This document shows positions 33,911 to 41,009 of a DNA stretch of 64,000 nt, piece after piece. Each line of letters starts with the position of its first letter. The stretch's first letter is position 1. The stretch covers positions 30,330 to 94,329 of the forward strand of contig JBFMDN010000016.1 of the NCBI GenBank assembly GCA_040753915.1. The letters run 5' to 3'. This stretch comes from JBFMDN01 sp040753915. GTDB lineage: Bacteria; Desulfobacterota; Desulfomonilia; Desulfomonilales; Desulfomonilaceae. Below the pieces are notes generated by a model, which had not been told where the DNA came from, ran no database searches, and saw only the letters and a list, made by a program, of their open reading frames with translations. Position numbers and translations under genes: made by a program.

Positions 33911-34468
33911 ATGATCGACGATGCACATGCAGAAATGGAAGCTTCCATGAAGAAGTCCGTGGACGCGCTCCGAAAAGACCTCAATCGGATTCGGACTGGC
34001 AGGGCATCTCTGGCACTCCTGGACGGCATCATGGTCGACTACTACGGCAGCTCGACGCCGATCAACCAGTTGGCGTCCCTCTCGATTCCTGAGCCGAGGC
34101 AAATCGTGATACAGCCATGGGATTCCCAGGCGATTCAGGATATCGAAAAGGCTTTGCACAAGTCCGAATTGGGGCTGACCCCCATGAACGACGGTAAAGT
34201 CATTCGCATCTCCCTTCCTCCCCTGACGGCGGAAAGGCGCAAGGAGCTCGTGAAGGTCGTCAGGAAGATGGGGGAAGAATTCAAGGTCCAGATCCGCAAC
34301 CATCGTCGTGATGCGAACGATCTGCTCAAGGATCTGAAAAAAGAGAAGGAGATTTCCGAGGACGAGCAACGAAAGGGGCAGGAGCGCATTCAAAAGACCA
34401 CGGATCAGTACATCGCCAAGGTGGACGAGGTCGTTGCGGAAAAGGAAGCGGAAATCATGGAGATTTGA
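33911..34468 (+). CDS. frr: Ribosome recycling factor
   Basis: Splits the post-termination ribosome together with EF-G. 185 aa from ATG 33911, the exact family length; GAGGG precedes it, and an in-frame start five codons earlier is less likely. Signatures are LNRIRTGRASLALLDGIMVDYYGSSTPINQLASLSIPEPRQIVIQPWD and the C-terminal helix ISEDEQRKGQERIQKTTDQYIAKVDEVVAEKEAEIMEI. It follows pyrH after 86 bases. Confidence 0.97.
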   Translation: MIDDAHAEMEASMKKSVDALRKDLNRIRTGRASLALLDGIMVDYYGSSTPINQLASLSIPEPRQIVIQPWDSQAIQDIEKALHKSELGLTPMNDGKVIRISLPPLTAERRKELVKVVRKMGEEFKVQIRNHRRDANDLLKDLKKEKEISEDEQRKGQERIQKTTDQYIAKVDEVVAEKEAEIMEI

Positions 34469-34581
34469 CAGGTTCGCCGCGTGTGCGGCGTGGCCCTGTG
34501 CGGATCGAATTCAGGGTGCGGTGATTCGCCCTCGCTGACGGGTAATCGTCGTCTCCGGAAAAAAGGGAGCGTATCTGGAAT

Positions 34582-35319
34582 TTGGACACTGATTTTCCCC
34601 GTCACGTAGCGATCATCATGGATGGCAACGGTCGATGGGCACGCCGCCGGATGATGCCCAGGCTCGAGGGCCATCGTCAGGGGGCCAAAGCCGTCCGCAG
34701 AGCGGTCGAATTCGCTCGAAGGAACGGGATCGAGGTGTTGACCCTTTATGCTTTCTCGACGGAAAATTGGCGTAGGCCTCACACCGAAGTCACCGGTCTG
34801 ATGAGGCTCCTCAATCAATTTATTGACAGCGAGCTCGAAGAGCTGCATGCCAACGACATCCGCCTCAAGACCATCGGCGATCTGGGCCGGTTACCTGCCC
34901 ATGTGGCGGCCAAGATTAGCGCTGCGAAAGAGAAAACCGCTTCCAACACATCCATGACCCTGAATATAGCGCTCTCGTACGGGGGCAGAGAGGACATCGT
35001 TCACGCTGCTCTGAAGCTTGCCCACGCTCTGCAGACAGGAGAGATCGTAGAACAGGACGTGACCGAGGAAGTTCTGGCCCGTTTCCTGGATACACACGAT
35101 ATTCCCGATCCCGATCTGCTGATTCGTACCGGAGGCGAGGTGAGGATAAGCAATTTTCTCCTCTGGGAATGCGCGTACGCGGAGCTCTATTTCACGCCCG
35201 TGCTCTGGCCCGATTTCGATGACAACACGTTTATGGAAGCCGTCGAGGCCTATAGGGGAAGGCAGAGGCGCTTCGGGATGACCTCCGACCAAGTGGAGGC
35301 GAGGAACGGGGCCATCTGA
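34582..35319 (+). CDS. uppS: Undecaprenyl diphosphate synthase
   Basis: cis-prenyltransferase making the C55 carrier lipid for peptidoglycan and O-antigen. 245 aa from TTG 34582. Seen: HVAIIMDGNGRWARRRMMPRLEGHRQGAKAVRR (catalytic Asp and diphosphate site), LTLYAFSTENWRRP, LNIALSYGGREDIV and LLIRTGGEVRISNFLLWECAYAELYFTPVLWPDF, the last being the conserved C-terminal motif. No closer ATG fits the family. The stop codon overlaps the cdsA ATG by one base (TGATG). Confidence 0.96.
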   Translation: MDTDFPRHVAIIMDGNGRWARRRMMPRLEGHRQGAKAVRRAVEFARRNGIEVLTLYAFSTENWRRPHTEVTGLMRLLNQFIDSELEELHANDIRLKTIGDLGRLPAHVAAKISAAKEKTASNTSMTLNIALSYGGREDIVHAALKLAHALQTGEIVEQDVTEEVLARFLDTHDIPDPDLLIRTGGEVRISNFLLWECAYAELYFTPVLWPDFDDNTFMEAVEAYRGRQRRFGMTSDQVEARNGAI

Positions 35320-36131
35320 TGCTGCGTGATCGAATCATTTCCGCAGCGGTGGCCATTGCAATACTTGTCCCGGTCCTTGCTTTCGGCGGGGTGATCGGGG
35401 TGACCGTGGTGGTCGCCGTTTGTGCGACTATAGCTGCATTCGAGCTGTCCAGGAACCTCTCTTCCCTCAAGGTCTCCCCCGGCAGGGAGCTGACCTTGGC
35501 ACTCTGCATAGGAATAGCCCTCGCATTTTCCTGGTTGCCGGCGCCCGGCATCCCGGCCCTGATAGTCCTGTTGCCGCTGCTGATACTGCTCTTGCACCTG
35601 TTTCTCTACAACGTCATCGACCAGACAACCGAGTCCGCTGCACACATGGCCTTGGTGACTTCTTACGTGGCGGTTCCACTCGCGCATGCCATTCTGCTCC
35701 GACGACTGGACATGGGGGTTGCGTGGGTCTTCTTCGTTCTTGTGGTCATTTCTTTGGGTGATGCGGGGGCCTATTTCGCGGGCAAATACTGCGGAAAGCA
35801 CCATTTCTCGAAACGAGTCAGCCCAGCCAAGACCGTAGAAGGACTGTTCGGGGGGGTTGCGGGCTGCGTTGCGGGCATGCTCGTCATGAAGCTGGTGGCT
35901 CCAGCGATGGGATCTCTCCCCGCCCTTTTCTGGGCAGCCGTATTGCTGGCGATCGTCGGGCCGCTGGGAGACCTTACTGCTTCTGCCCTCAAGAGACGGT
36001 TGGGAGTCAAGGACTTCGGCACACTTATGCCGGGGCACGGCGGCATCCTGGACAGGGCGGACGCGCTCATCATGGGTTTTCCTGTCCTCTATTACTATCT
36101 CACCCTCACCGGTATTGCGGTTCCCGCATGA
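35319..36131 (+). CDS. cdsA: Phosphatidate cytidylyltransferase
   Basis: Makes CDP-diacylglycerol from phosphatidate and CTP for phospholipid synthesis in the inner membrane. 270 aa with about eight hydrophobic segments. The family signature is GDAGAYFAGKYCGKHHFSKRVSPAKTVEGLFGG (about residues 147-179), and GPLGDLTASALKRRLGVKDFGTLMPGHGGILDRADALI near the C-terminus holds the conserved Asp pair. Overlaps uppS by one base and dxr by four. Confidence 0.96.
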   Translation: MLRDRIISAAVAIAILVPVLAFGGVIGVTVVVAVCATIAAFELSRNLSSLKVSPGRELTLALCIGIALAFSWLPAPGIPALIVLLPLLILLLHLFLYNVIDQTTESAAHMALVTSYVAVPLAHAILLRRLDMGVAWVFFVLVVISLGDAGAYFAGKYCGKHHFSKRVSPAKTVEGLFGGVAGCVAGMLVMKLVAPAMGSLPALFWAAVLLAIVGPLGDLTASALKRRLGVKDFGTLMPGHGGILDRADALIMGFPVLYYYLTLTGIAVPA

Positions 36132-37285
36132 AAAGGATATCTGTACTCGGCTCGACTGGCTCCATAGGTATCCAGACTCTGGATATCGTGAGAATCCATC
36201 CGGATAGGCTCCAGGTCTCAGCCCTGGCAGCGGGTCGCAACGTCGACCTTCTCGAGAGGCAGGTTAGAGAGTTCCGCCCCACACTGGTATCGTGTTCAAC
36301 CGAGGAGGCAGCAGCAGAGCTGGCAGCGAGGGTGGCAGACATCGGTGTTGAAGTGGTGCCCTCCGCGGAAGGGCTTCACCGTGCAGCGACCGCTTCCGAT
36401 GCGGAGTTGGTGGTGGGAGGGCTACCCGGAAGCGTGGGACTCAGACCCACGTTTGCGGCCGTGGCAGCGGGCAAGCACATCGCCCTGGCCACCAAGGAAG
36501 TCCTTGTCATGGCAGGGGACCTTTTCATGGCCGCTGTCGCAGATGCAGGTGTCAATCTCATACCGGTGGATTCTGAGCAGTCCGCTATATTCCAGTGCCT
36601 GCGAGGGAACGGAGACGCACCCGTTGAGCGCATAATCCTTACCGCGTCGGGCGGTCCATTTCGGAATCTTACTATGGACGAGATGGAGCGAGTGACGCGC
36701 GATCAGGCGCTGCGTCACCCGAGATGGAAAATGGGTGCAAAGGTGACCGTAGATTCAGCCACCCTTATGAACAAGGGACTTGAAGTTATAGAGGCGCGTT
36801 GGCTTTTCGACGTACCCGGCTCCCGCATCCAAGTGGTCATTCACCCCGAAAGCATTGTCCACTCCATGGTGGAATTTCGTGACGGCTCGATCCTTGCGCA
36901 ACTGGGCGCTACCGACATGAGAATTCCCATCAGTTACGCCCTGGCCTTTCCGGAGCGGATCGAATCGGGAACCGCGCCTGTCAGCTTTCCTGCCTTAGGC
37001 TCTCTGAATTTTCACGAGCCGGACATGGAGAAGTTCCCCCTACTGAAGATTGCGTACCAGGCGCTGGAGGCGGAATCCGCGTCCATCATCGTGAACGCCG
37101 CGGACGAAGTGGCTGTGGAATTGTTCCTCCAGGGACGTATCCCGTTTCATTGGATTTCCCGCATAGTCCTGGAAGCCCTCCAAAGGATCGAGCTCATCAG
37201 AGTGACCACGCTGGACGAGGTGGAAGCGTTTCACGAACAGGTCACTGCCCGCGTGGAGAGCGATTGGTCCGAATGGCTCCGCTGA
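36128..37285 (+). CDS. dxr: 1-deoxy-D-xylulose 5-phosphate reductoisomerase
   Basis: Second enzyme of the MEP isoprenoid pathway, NADPH-dependent. 385 aa. The NADPH loop is ISVLGSTGSIGIQTLDIV. The metal and substrate regions are NLIPVDSEQSAIFQCL, ILTASGGPFRN, HPRWKMGAKVTVDSATLMNKGLEVIEARWLF and VVIHPESIVHSMVEFRDGSILAQLGATDMRIPI. It supplies precursor for the UppS reaction encoded two genes upstream. The usual downstream neighbours (rseP, proS) are missing; a repeat element and convergent leuA follow instead. Confidence 0.96.
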   Translation: MKRISVLGSTGSIGIQTLDIVRIHPDRLQVSALAAGRNVDLLERQVREFRPTLVSCSTEEAAAELAARVADIGVEVVPSAEGLHRAATASDAELVVGGLPGSVGLRPTFAAVAAGKHIALATKEVLVMAGDLFMAAVADAGVNLIPVDSEQSAIFQCLRGNGDAPVERIILTASGGPFRNLTMDEMERVTRDQALRHPRWKMGAKVTVDSATLMNKGLEVIEARWLFDVPGSRIQVVIHPESIVHSMVEFRDGSILAQLGATDMRIPISYALAFPERIESGTAPVSFPALGSLNFHEPDMEKFPLLKIAYQALEAESASIIVNAADEVAVELFLQGRIPFHWISRIVLEALQRIELIRVTTLDEVEAFHEQVTARVESDWSEWLR

Positions 37286-37365
37286 TTTATTCCAGCACGA
37301 TGTGAAGTGAAGCTTCTTTGAGACAGAGTCCTTAGCACGAGATTTCACATAGCGGTTGCCAAGAA

Positions 37366-37652
37366 TAATCGCCGTTTCTCCTCCTCAACACTGACGGGCG
37401 AGACGAAACTGTCTCAGAACTCGGGACACACCGAACATCGTAGCACGATTGAGCGTCGATGTGTGGAAAGGTACCCTCACCCCAACCCTCTCCCAGAGGG
37501 AAAGCGAGCCTAAGGAATCCCCTCTACCCCGCTTTGGGGGAGAGGGTCAGGGTGAAGGGGTGTGCCACGATTATCACGGACTACAGGCTTTTGAGACACT
37601 TTCAGACTTTGGTTCGGTAGAACGGGTGTCTCGCCCGTTGGTTCGGACATTA
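37366..37652. repeat. MITE-like interspersed repeat, copy 1
   Basis: Non-coding element of about 287 bases between convergent dxr and leuA. A second copy lies at 56333-56592 with long stretches of identity, such as GTAGCACGATTGAGCGTCGATG. Inverted ends: ACGGGCGAGAC (37394-37404) matches GTCTCGCCCGT (37628-37638) perfectly, and outer ends resemble TAATnnCCG/CGGACATTA. Further in, TGTCTCAGAACTCGG faces CAGGCTTTTGAGAC. The core holds an imperfect palindrome, ACCCTCACCCCAACCCTCTC against AGAGGGTCAGGGTGAAGGGG. No coding frame is credible. It fits a miniature inverted-repeat element or large REP-type repeat mobilised in trans. Confidence 0.78.
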
Positions 37653-37757
37653 CTATGAGCAGCCGCGATAACAGGCAGTAGCGTTCTGGCCCCACGTGTT
37701 GGCCGGCGGGCCGAGATCTCCAGTTCCTGATCTCGACCTGCCGTATCGAGCCCCTTT

Positions 37758-39269
37758 TCAATGGGAATTGGCAAAGAAACGGTTGTACGCGTTTACATAT
37801 GCCCGTGCGCTGGCTTCCACGATGTCCGGGCTCGTCCCGATACCTGAATAAACGGTGTTCTGGATTTCAACCCTGACCATAGCTTCTCCCAGGGCATCTT
37901 TTCCCATGGTGACTGCCTTCAGATCATAGTCCTTGAGGATTCCCTGCTGTCCGACGATGCGGTCGATACAGGCGAACACGGCATCCACGGGACCGTTGCC
38001 GGCCGCCGCGTCTCTGAGTCTTTCCCCTTCCTTGGTCAGGGTGACTGAAGCCAAAGGCACCATAGTGTTGCCGCTCATGATTTGGAGGCTCTCAAAGGTA
38101 AATGTTTCCGGTATCTTGGTCAATTCGATCTCCACAATAGAGCTGAGATCCTGACTCCCTATCTCCTTCTTTCGATCAGCCACGTTGAGGAAACGGCGGT
38201 ACACTCGCTCGAACTGTTCCTCTTCCAAATTGAATCCCAGGTCCTTCAAACGGTGGCGGAGAGCCGCTCGTCCGGATCTGGCAGTAAGCACTATCTTATG
38301 TTGGCGAATGCCCACATCTTCGGGCCTCATGATTTCGTACGTGCGTCTGTCCTTGAGAATGCCATCCTGGTGAATGCCGGACGAATGGGCAAATGCGTTG
38401 GCACCCACGATTGCCTTGTTCGGCTGCACAGGAATGTTCATGAGTCGACTCACCATTCTGCTGGTGCGGTAGATCTCTTCGGTTCGGATGTCGGTATGAG
38501 CGCCGTAAGAATCATGGCGAGTCCTGAGAATCATCACGATCTCTTCGAGGGAAGCGTTGCCTGCACGTTCGCCCATACCGTTGATGGCGCATTCCACCTG
38601 GTCCGCGCCATTCTTCACTGCTGCCATACTGTTGGACACTGCCATGCCCAGATCGTTGTGGCAATGGACACTGAGGATAACGTTGTCCAGAGCCGGGACG
38701 CTCTCTTTGAGCCGACGGATGAGGTCGCCGAATTCTTCGGGAACGGCGTAGCCCACTGTGTCCGGGATATTGATTACGGTCGCGCCCGCGTGGATTGCGG
38801 CCTCTACTACACGACAGAGGTACTGGAAATCGGTCCTGGAAGCGTCTTCAGTGGAGTACTCGATATCCGTGCAGTAGCGTTTGGCGTACCGCACCGCGTC
38901 CACAGCCATCTCTAGGGCGCTCTCACGGTCTCGTCCAAGCTTTTTTCTGAGATGCAGGTCTGAAGATCCCAGGAACACATGAATTCGCGGGCGCTCGGCT
39001 GCCTTCACGGCTTCCCAGACCGCGTCGATATCCTCCCGCACAGCCCGTGCGAGGCCCGCAATGACCGGCCCTTTCACTTGTTCGGAGACCGCCTTTACCG
39101 CTTGGAGATCCTCGGGGGAGGAGCACGGAAAACCGGCTTCGATGATGTCAACGCCCAATTTCGCCAATTGCTGAGCGATTTCCAGCTTCTGCCTCTTGTT
39201 GAGCTTCGCACCTGGCGCCTGTTCCCCATCTCGCAAGGTGGTGTCGAATACATGGATTTTGCGACTCAT
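37758..39269 (-). CDS. leuA: 2-isopropylmalate synthase
   Basis: First committed step of leucine synthesis: acetyl-CoA plus 2-oxoisovalerate. 503 aa from ATG 39269 (AAAGGAT upstream). The DRE-TIM barrel starts HVFDTTLRDGEQAPGAKLNKRQKLEIA. SVHCHNDLGMAVSNSMAAVKNGADQVECAINGMGERAGNASLEEIVM carries the HxH metal ligands. The C-terminal regulatory domain runs from about residue 385 (MVPLASVTLTKEGERLRDAAAGNGPVDAVFACIDRIVG) and is complete, so leucine feedback is expected. A second in-frame ATG at 39374 has a perfect AAAGGAGGTG site seven bases upstream and would add 35 residues. Expression appears controlled by the attenuator at 39421-39563. Confidence 0.95.
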   Translation of the reverse strand: MSRKIHVFDTTLRDGEQAPGAKLNKRQKLEIAQQLAKLGVDIIEAGFPCSSPEDLQAVKAVSEQVKGPVIAGLARAVREDIDAVWEAVKAAERPRIHVFLGSSDLHLRKKLGRDRESALEMAVDAVRYAKRYCTDIEYSTEDASRTDFQYLCRVVEAAIHAGATVINIPDTVGYAVPEEFGDLIRRLKESVPALDNVILSVHCHNDLGMAVSNSMAAVKNGADQVECAINGMGERAGNASLEEIVMILRTRHDSYGAHTDIRTEEIYRTSRMVSRLMNIPVQPNKAIVGANAFAHSSGIHQDGILKDRRTYEIMRPEDVGIRQHKIVLTARSGRAALRHRLKDLGFNLEEEQFERVYRRFLNVADRKKEIGSQDLSSIVEIELTKIPETFTFESLQIMSGNTMVPLASVTLTKEGERLRDAAAGNGPVDAVFACIDRIVGQQGILKDYDLKAVTMGKDALGEAMVRVEIQNTVYSGIGTSPDIVEASARAYVNAYNRFFANSH

Positions 39270-39365
39270 TTTGAGATCCTTTCTCTTTTCAGTAATAAAT
39301 TCCTGATCTTTCAAATCCCATAGGTCAGAACCGCCTATGCAGTTACGTAAATCCGGTAGTCCAGC

Positions 39366-39400
39366 AAGCCCCATGACTCACCACCTCCTTTCAGATCGCG
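39366..39400 (-). promoter_or_regulatory. Perfect Shine-Dalgarno before the alternative leuA start
   Basis: On the minus strand AAAGGAGGTG stands seven bases before ATG 39374, in frame with leuA and just beyond the attenuator terminator. It is the strongest ribosome site in the region, so a LeuA with a 35-residue N-terminal extension, or a second leader translated into leuA, should be considered. Confidence 0.55.
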
Positions 39401-39420
39401 GGATTCTCGAGTCAGCCCAG

Positions 39421-39458
39421 AAAAAGAAAAAGGCCATGGGGAGGACCCCATGGCCTTT
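39421..39458 (-). terminator. Attenuator terminator of leuA
   Basis: Minus-strand stem AAAGGCCATGGGG / CCCCATGGCCTTT (plus coordinates 39446-39458 and 39429-39441) with loop TCCT, then a T-rich tract (39421-39430). It starts 25 bases after the leader peptide's stop and 47 bases before the nearest leuA start candidate. Its 5' arm can instead pair with leader bases 39501-39517, making an antiterminator. Confidence 0.85.
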
Positions 39459-39482
39459 GATCTTTCACGAGATTACTACTCT

Positions 39483-39563
39483 TTAGGTTACCCGCTCAGG
39501 AAAGGCATGAGGTCCCCGTGCCGTAAACGATAGGCTAAGTAGAAGGAGGAGGGACAACAACAT
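39483..39563 (-). CDS. leuL: Leucine-rich leader peptide of the leuA attenuator
   Basis: 26-codon frame starting ATG 39563, preceded by AAGGA with six bases spacing. It reads MLLSLLLLLSLSFTARG and then PHAFPERVT before TAA. Eight of the first eleven codons are Leu, five of them consecutive, using TTG, CTC, CTT and CTA. In enteric leu operons a 28-aa LeuL with four adjacent Leu codons works as the leucine sensor. Ribosome stalling on these codons would leave 39501-39517 free to pair with the terminator 5' arm and let leuA be transcribed; fast translation would allow termination. Position, codon content, ribosome site and RNA pairing agree. Too short for ordinary gene callers. Confidence 0.82.
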   Translation of the reverse strand: MLLSLLLLLSLSFTARGPHAFPERVT

Positions 39564-39719
39564 GACCAATCCTTGTGCCTGCACACGTCAGGCGTCTCTG
39601 TAACGATGGCGTCTTGTACTGCCAGCGGCTCTAAACCGCCGGCCATCTTCCCAGGCTCCACAGCGATGCGGCCGTGAAGCCCGACGCGTGTCTTCCTGAG
39701 TGAATACCACAGGAGGCAG

Positions 39720-39744
39720 AAAAAAGGCAACCCCCAAAGTTGCC
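39720..39744 (-). terminator. Upstream intrinsic terminator
   Basis: Minus-strand stem GGCAAC / GTTGCC (39739-39744 and 39726-39731) with a 7-base loop, followed by T6 (39720-39725). It lies about 155 bases before leuL. No gene precedes it on this strand up to the divergent promoter at 39842, so it may end a small RNA made from 39745-39880 or block antisense transcription. Confidence 0.6.
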
Positions 39745-39841
39745 CTTTGCTCGCGGGGGGAAGCTGTTGCTCCGACGAGAGCGATCGCACTGCTGCATCC
39801 CTCCGCCTATCGGGTGGCAAATAGCCCATTCGGGTGATTTT

Positions 39842-39870
39842 TTCACGCTTCGCGCATGATATGCTATAGT
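39842..39870 (+). promoter_or_regulatory. Promoter of the DUF3786 gene
   Basis: TTCACG (39842-39847, 4 of 6) and TATAGT (39865-39870, 5 of 6) with a 17-base spacer. Transcription would begin near 39877, about 88 bases before the chosen start codon. Confidence 0.5.
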
Positions 39871-39964
39871 AGAGCGCATGCAGAATGGGGTTAAGCTGTT
39901 GACTCGCGAGAAAGACGACCGGACCGGTTGGAATGACCGTCGTGGGAGAACCGGAGTAGAGGAA

Positions 39965-40774
39965 ATGATTCAACTCAACAATGCAATGGAAATATTCAAA
40001 ATCCTGCCGAGGACCAATTGCAGAAAGTGTGGAGTTCCCACATGCCTGGCGTTTGCTGCGGCGGTTTTCAAGGGTGAGAAGCGTTTGGAGCAATGCCCGT
40101 ATTTGGACAGGAGCGCCCGCGAGATGTTCTGCGTTGCGAACGCCGATTCCAGGACGCTGGAGCGCGAAGAGCAGCAGGCCTTCGAACAATTGCGACGTGA
40201 GGTGTCGGGCATCGATCTCGCGGCTTCAGCCGAGAGGCTGGGAGCTTCCTTTTCGGGAGACAAACTGACGATCAAGTGCCTTGGAAAGGACTTTCATGTT
40301 GACACCGAGGGGAACGTTACCTCCATCTGCCACGTGCACGGATGGATCACCATACCGATCCTCAACTATGTGATATCGTGTGCTGGGAAGCCTGTTTCCG
40401 GAAACTGGGTGCCAATGCGCGAGCTGAAGAACGGGGCAACATGGGCTCCCCTGTTCTCCCAGCGATGTGAAAAGCCGTTGAAGCAGGTTGCCGACGCCCA
40501 CACGGATCTCTTCGAATACATGATCCACATCTTCAGTGCAAAATCGGCTCCCAAAGCCTTTGATTCAGACGTTGCCGTTGTCTTGTACCCCCTCCCCAGG
40601 ATTCCGATGCTCATTTGCTATTGGAAGCCTGACGGCGGCATGGAGTCATCCCTGAATGTATTCTTCGACGACACCGCTGAGCAAAACCTCATTATCGATT
40701 CCATTTACAGGCTCGCGGCTGGGCTCGCGATCATGTTCGAGAGAATCGCGATTACCCACGACGAAAAGGTGTGA
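39965..40774 (+). CDS. DUF3786 protein with N-terminal [4Fe-4S] domain
   Basis: 269 aa from ATG 39965 (AGAGGA upstream); an in-frame start at 39878 would add 29 residues without family support. Residues 10-45 (FKILPRTNCRKCGVPTCLAFAAAVFKGEKRLEQC, cysteines 19, 22, 27, 44) are the Fes domain found in corrinoid iron-sulfur proteins and electron-transfer proteins of anaerobes. The rest (about residues 70-260) matches DUF3786, with IKCLGKDFHVDTEGNVTSICHVHGWITIPILNYVI and WVPMRELKNGATWAPLFSQRCEKPL. Function is unknown; co-occurrence with C1 and corrinoid metabolism in anaerobes suggests a redox or metal-handling role. Confidence 0.8.
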   Translation: MIQLNNAMEIFKILPRTNCRKCGVPTCLAFAAAVFKGEKRLEQCPYLDRSAREMFCVANADSRTLEREEQQAFEQLRREVSGIDLAASAERLGASFSGDKLTIKCLGKDFHVDTEGNVTSICHVHGWITIPILNYVISCAGKPVSGNWVPMRELKNGATWAPLFSQRCEKPLKQVADAHTDLFEYMIHIFSAKSAPKAFDSDVAVVLYPLPRIPMLICYWKPDGGMESSLNVFFDDTAEQNLIIDSIYRLAAGLAIMFERIAITHDEKV

Positions 40775-41009
40775 TCATCCCGCAGCGATCGATGGTCATG
40801 CGCATCTCGGCCCAGGCCCCTGCGGGGCTTCCGTCAGCGGGTGCTCAGCGCACTCCCCCGCCGATGCTTACTGGTCAGCCTTGCATTACTCATTTTGAGA
40901 CCAAACGATTCTTGTTTTCTCATCTGCGGGAATCTGCGTAATCTGCGGATTAAACTCTTCCATGACTTCGAACACTGTGAAGAATTCATCCGCCGATGTC
41001 GACAATGAC

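Noticed and set aside
40921..40955. ATCTGCGTAATCTGCGGAT-like short repeat
   Set aside because: Only a short internal duplication is visible here; no other copy occurs in the window.
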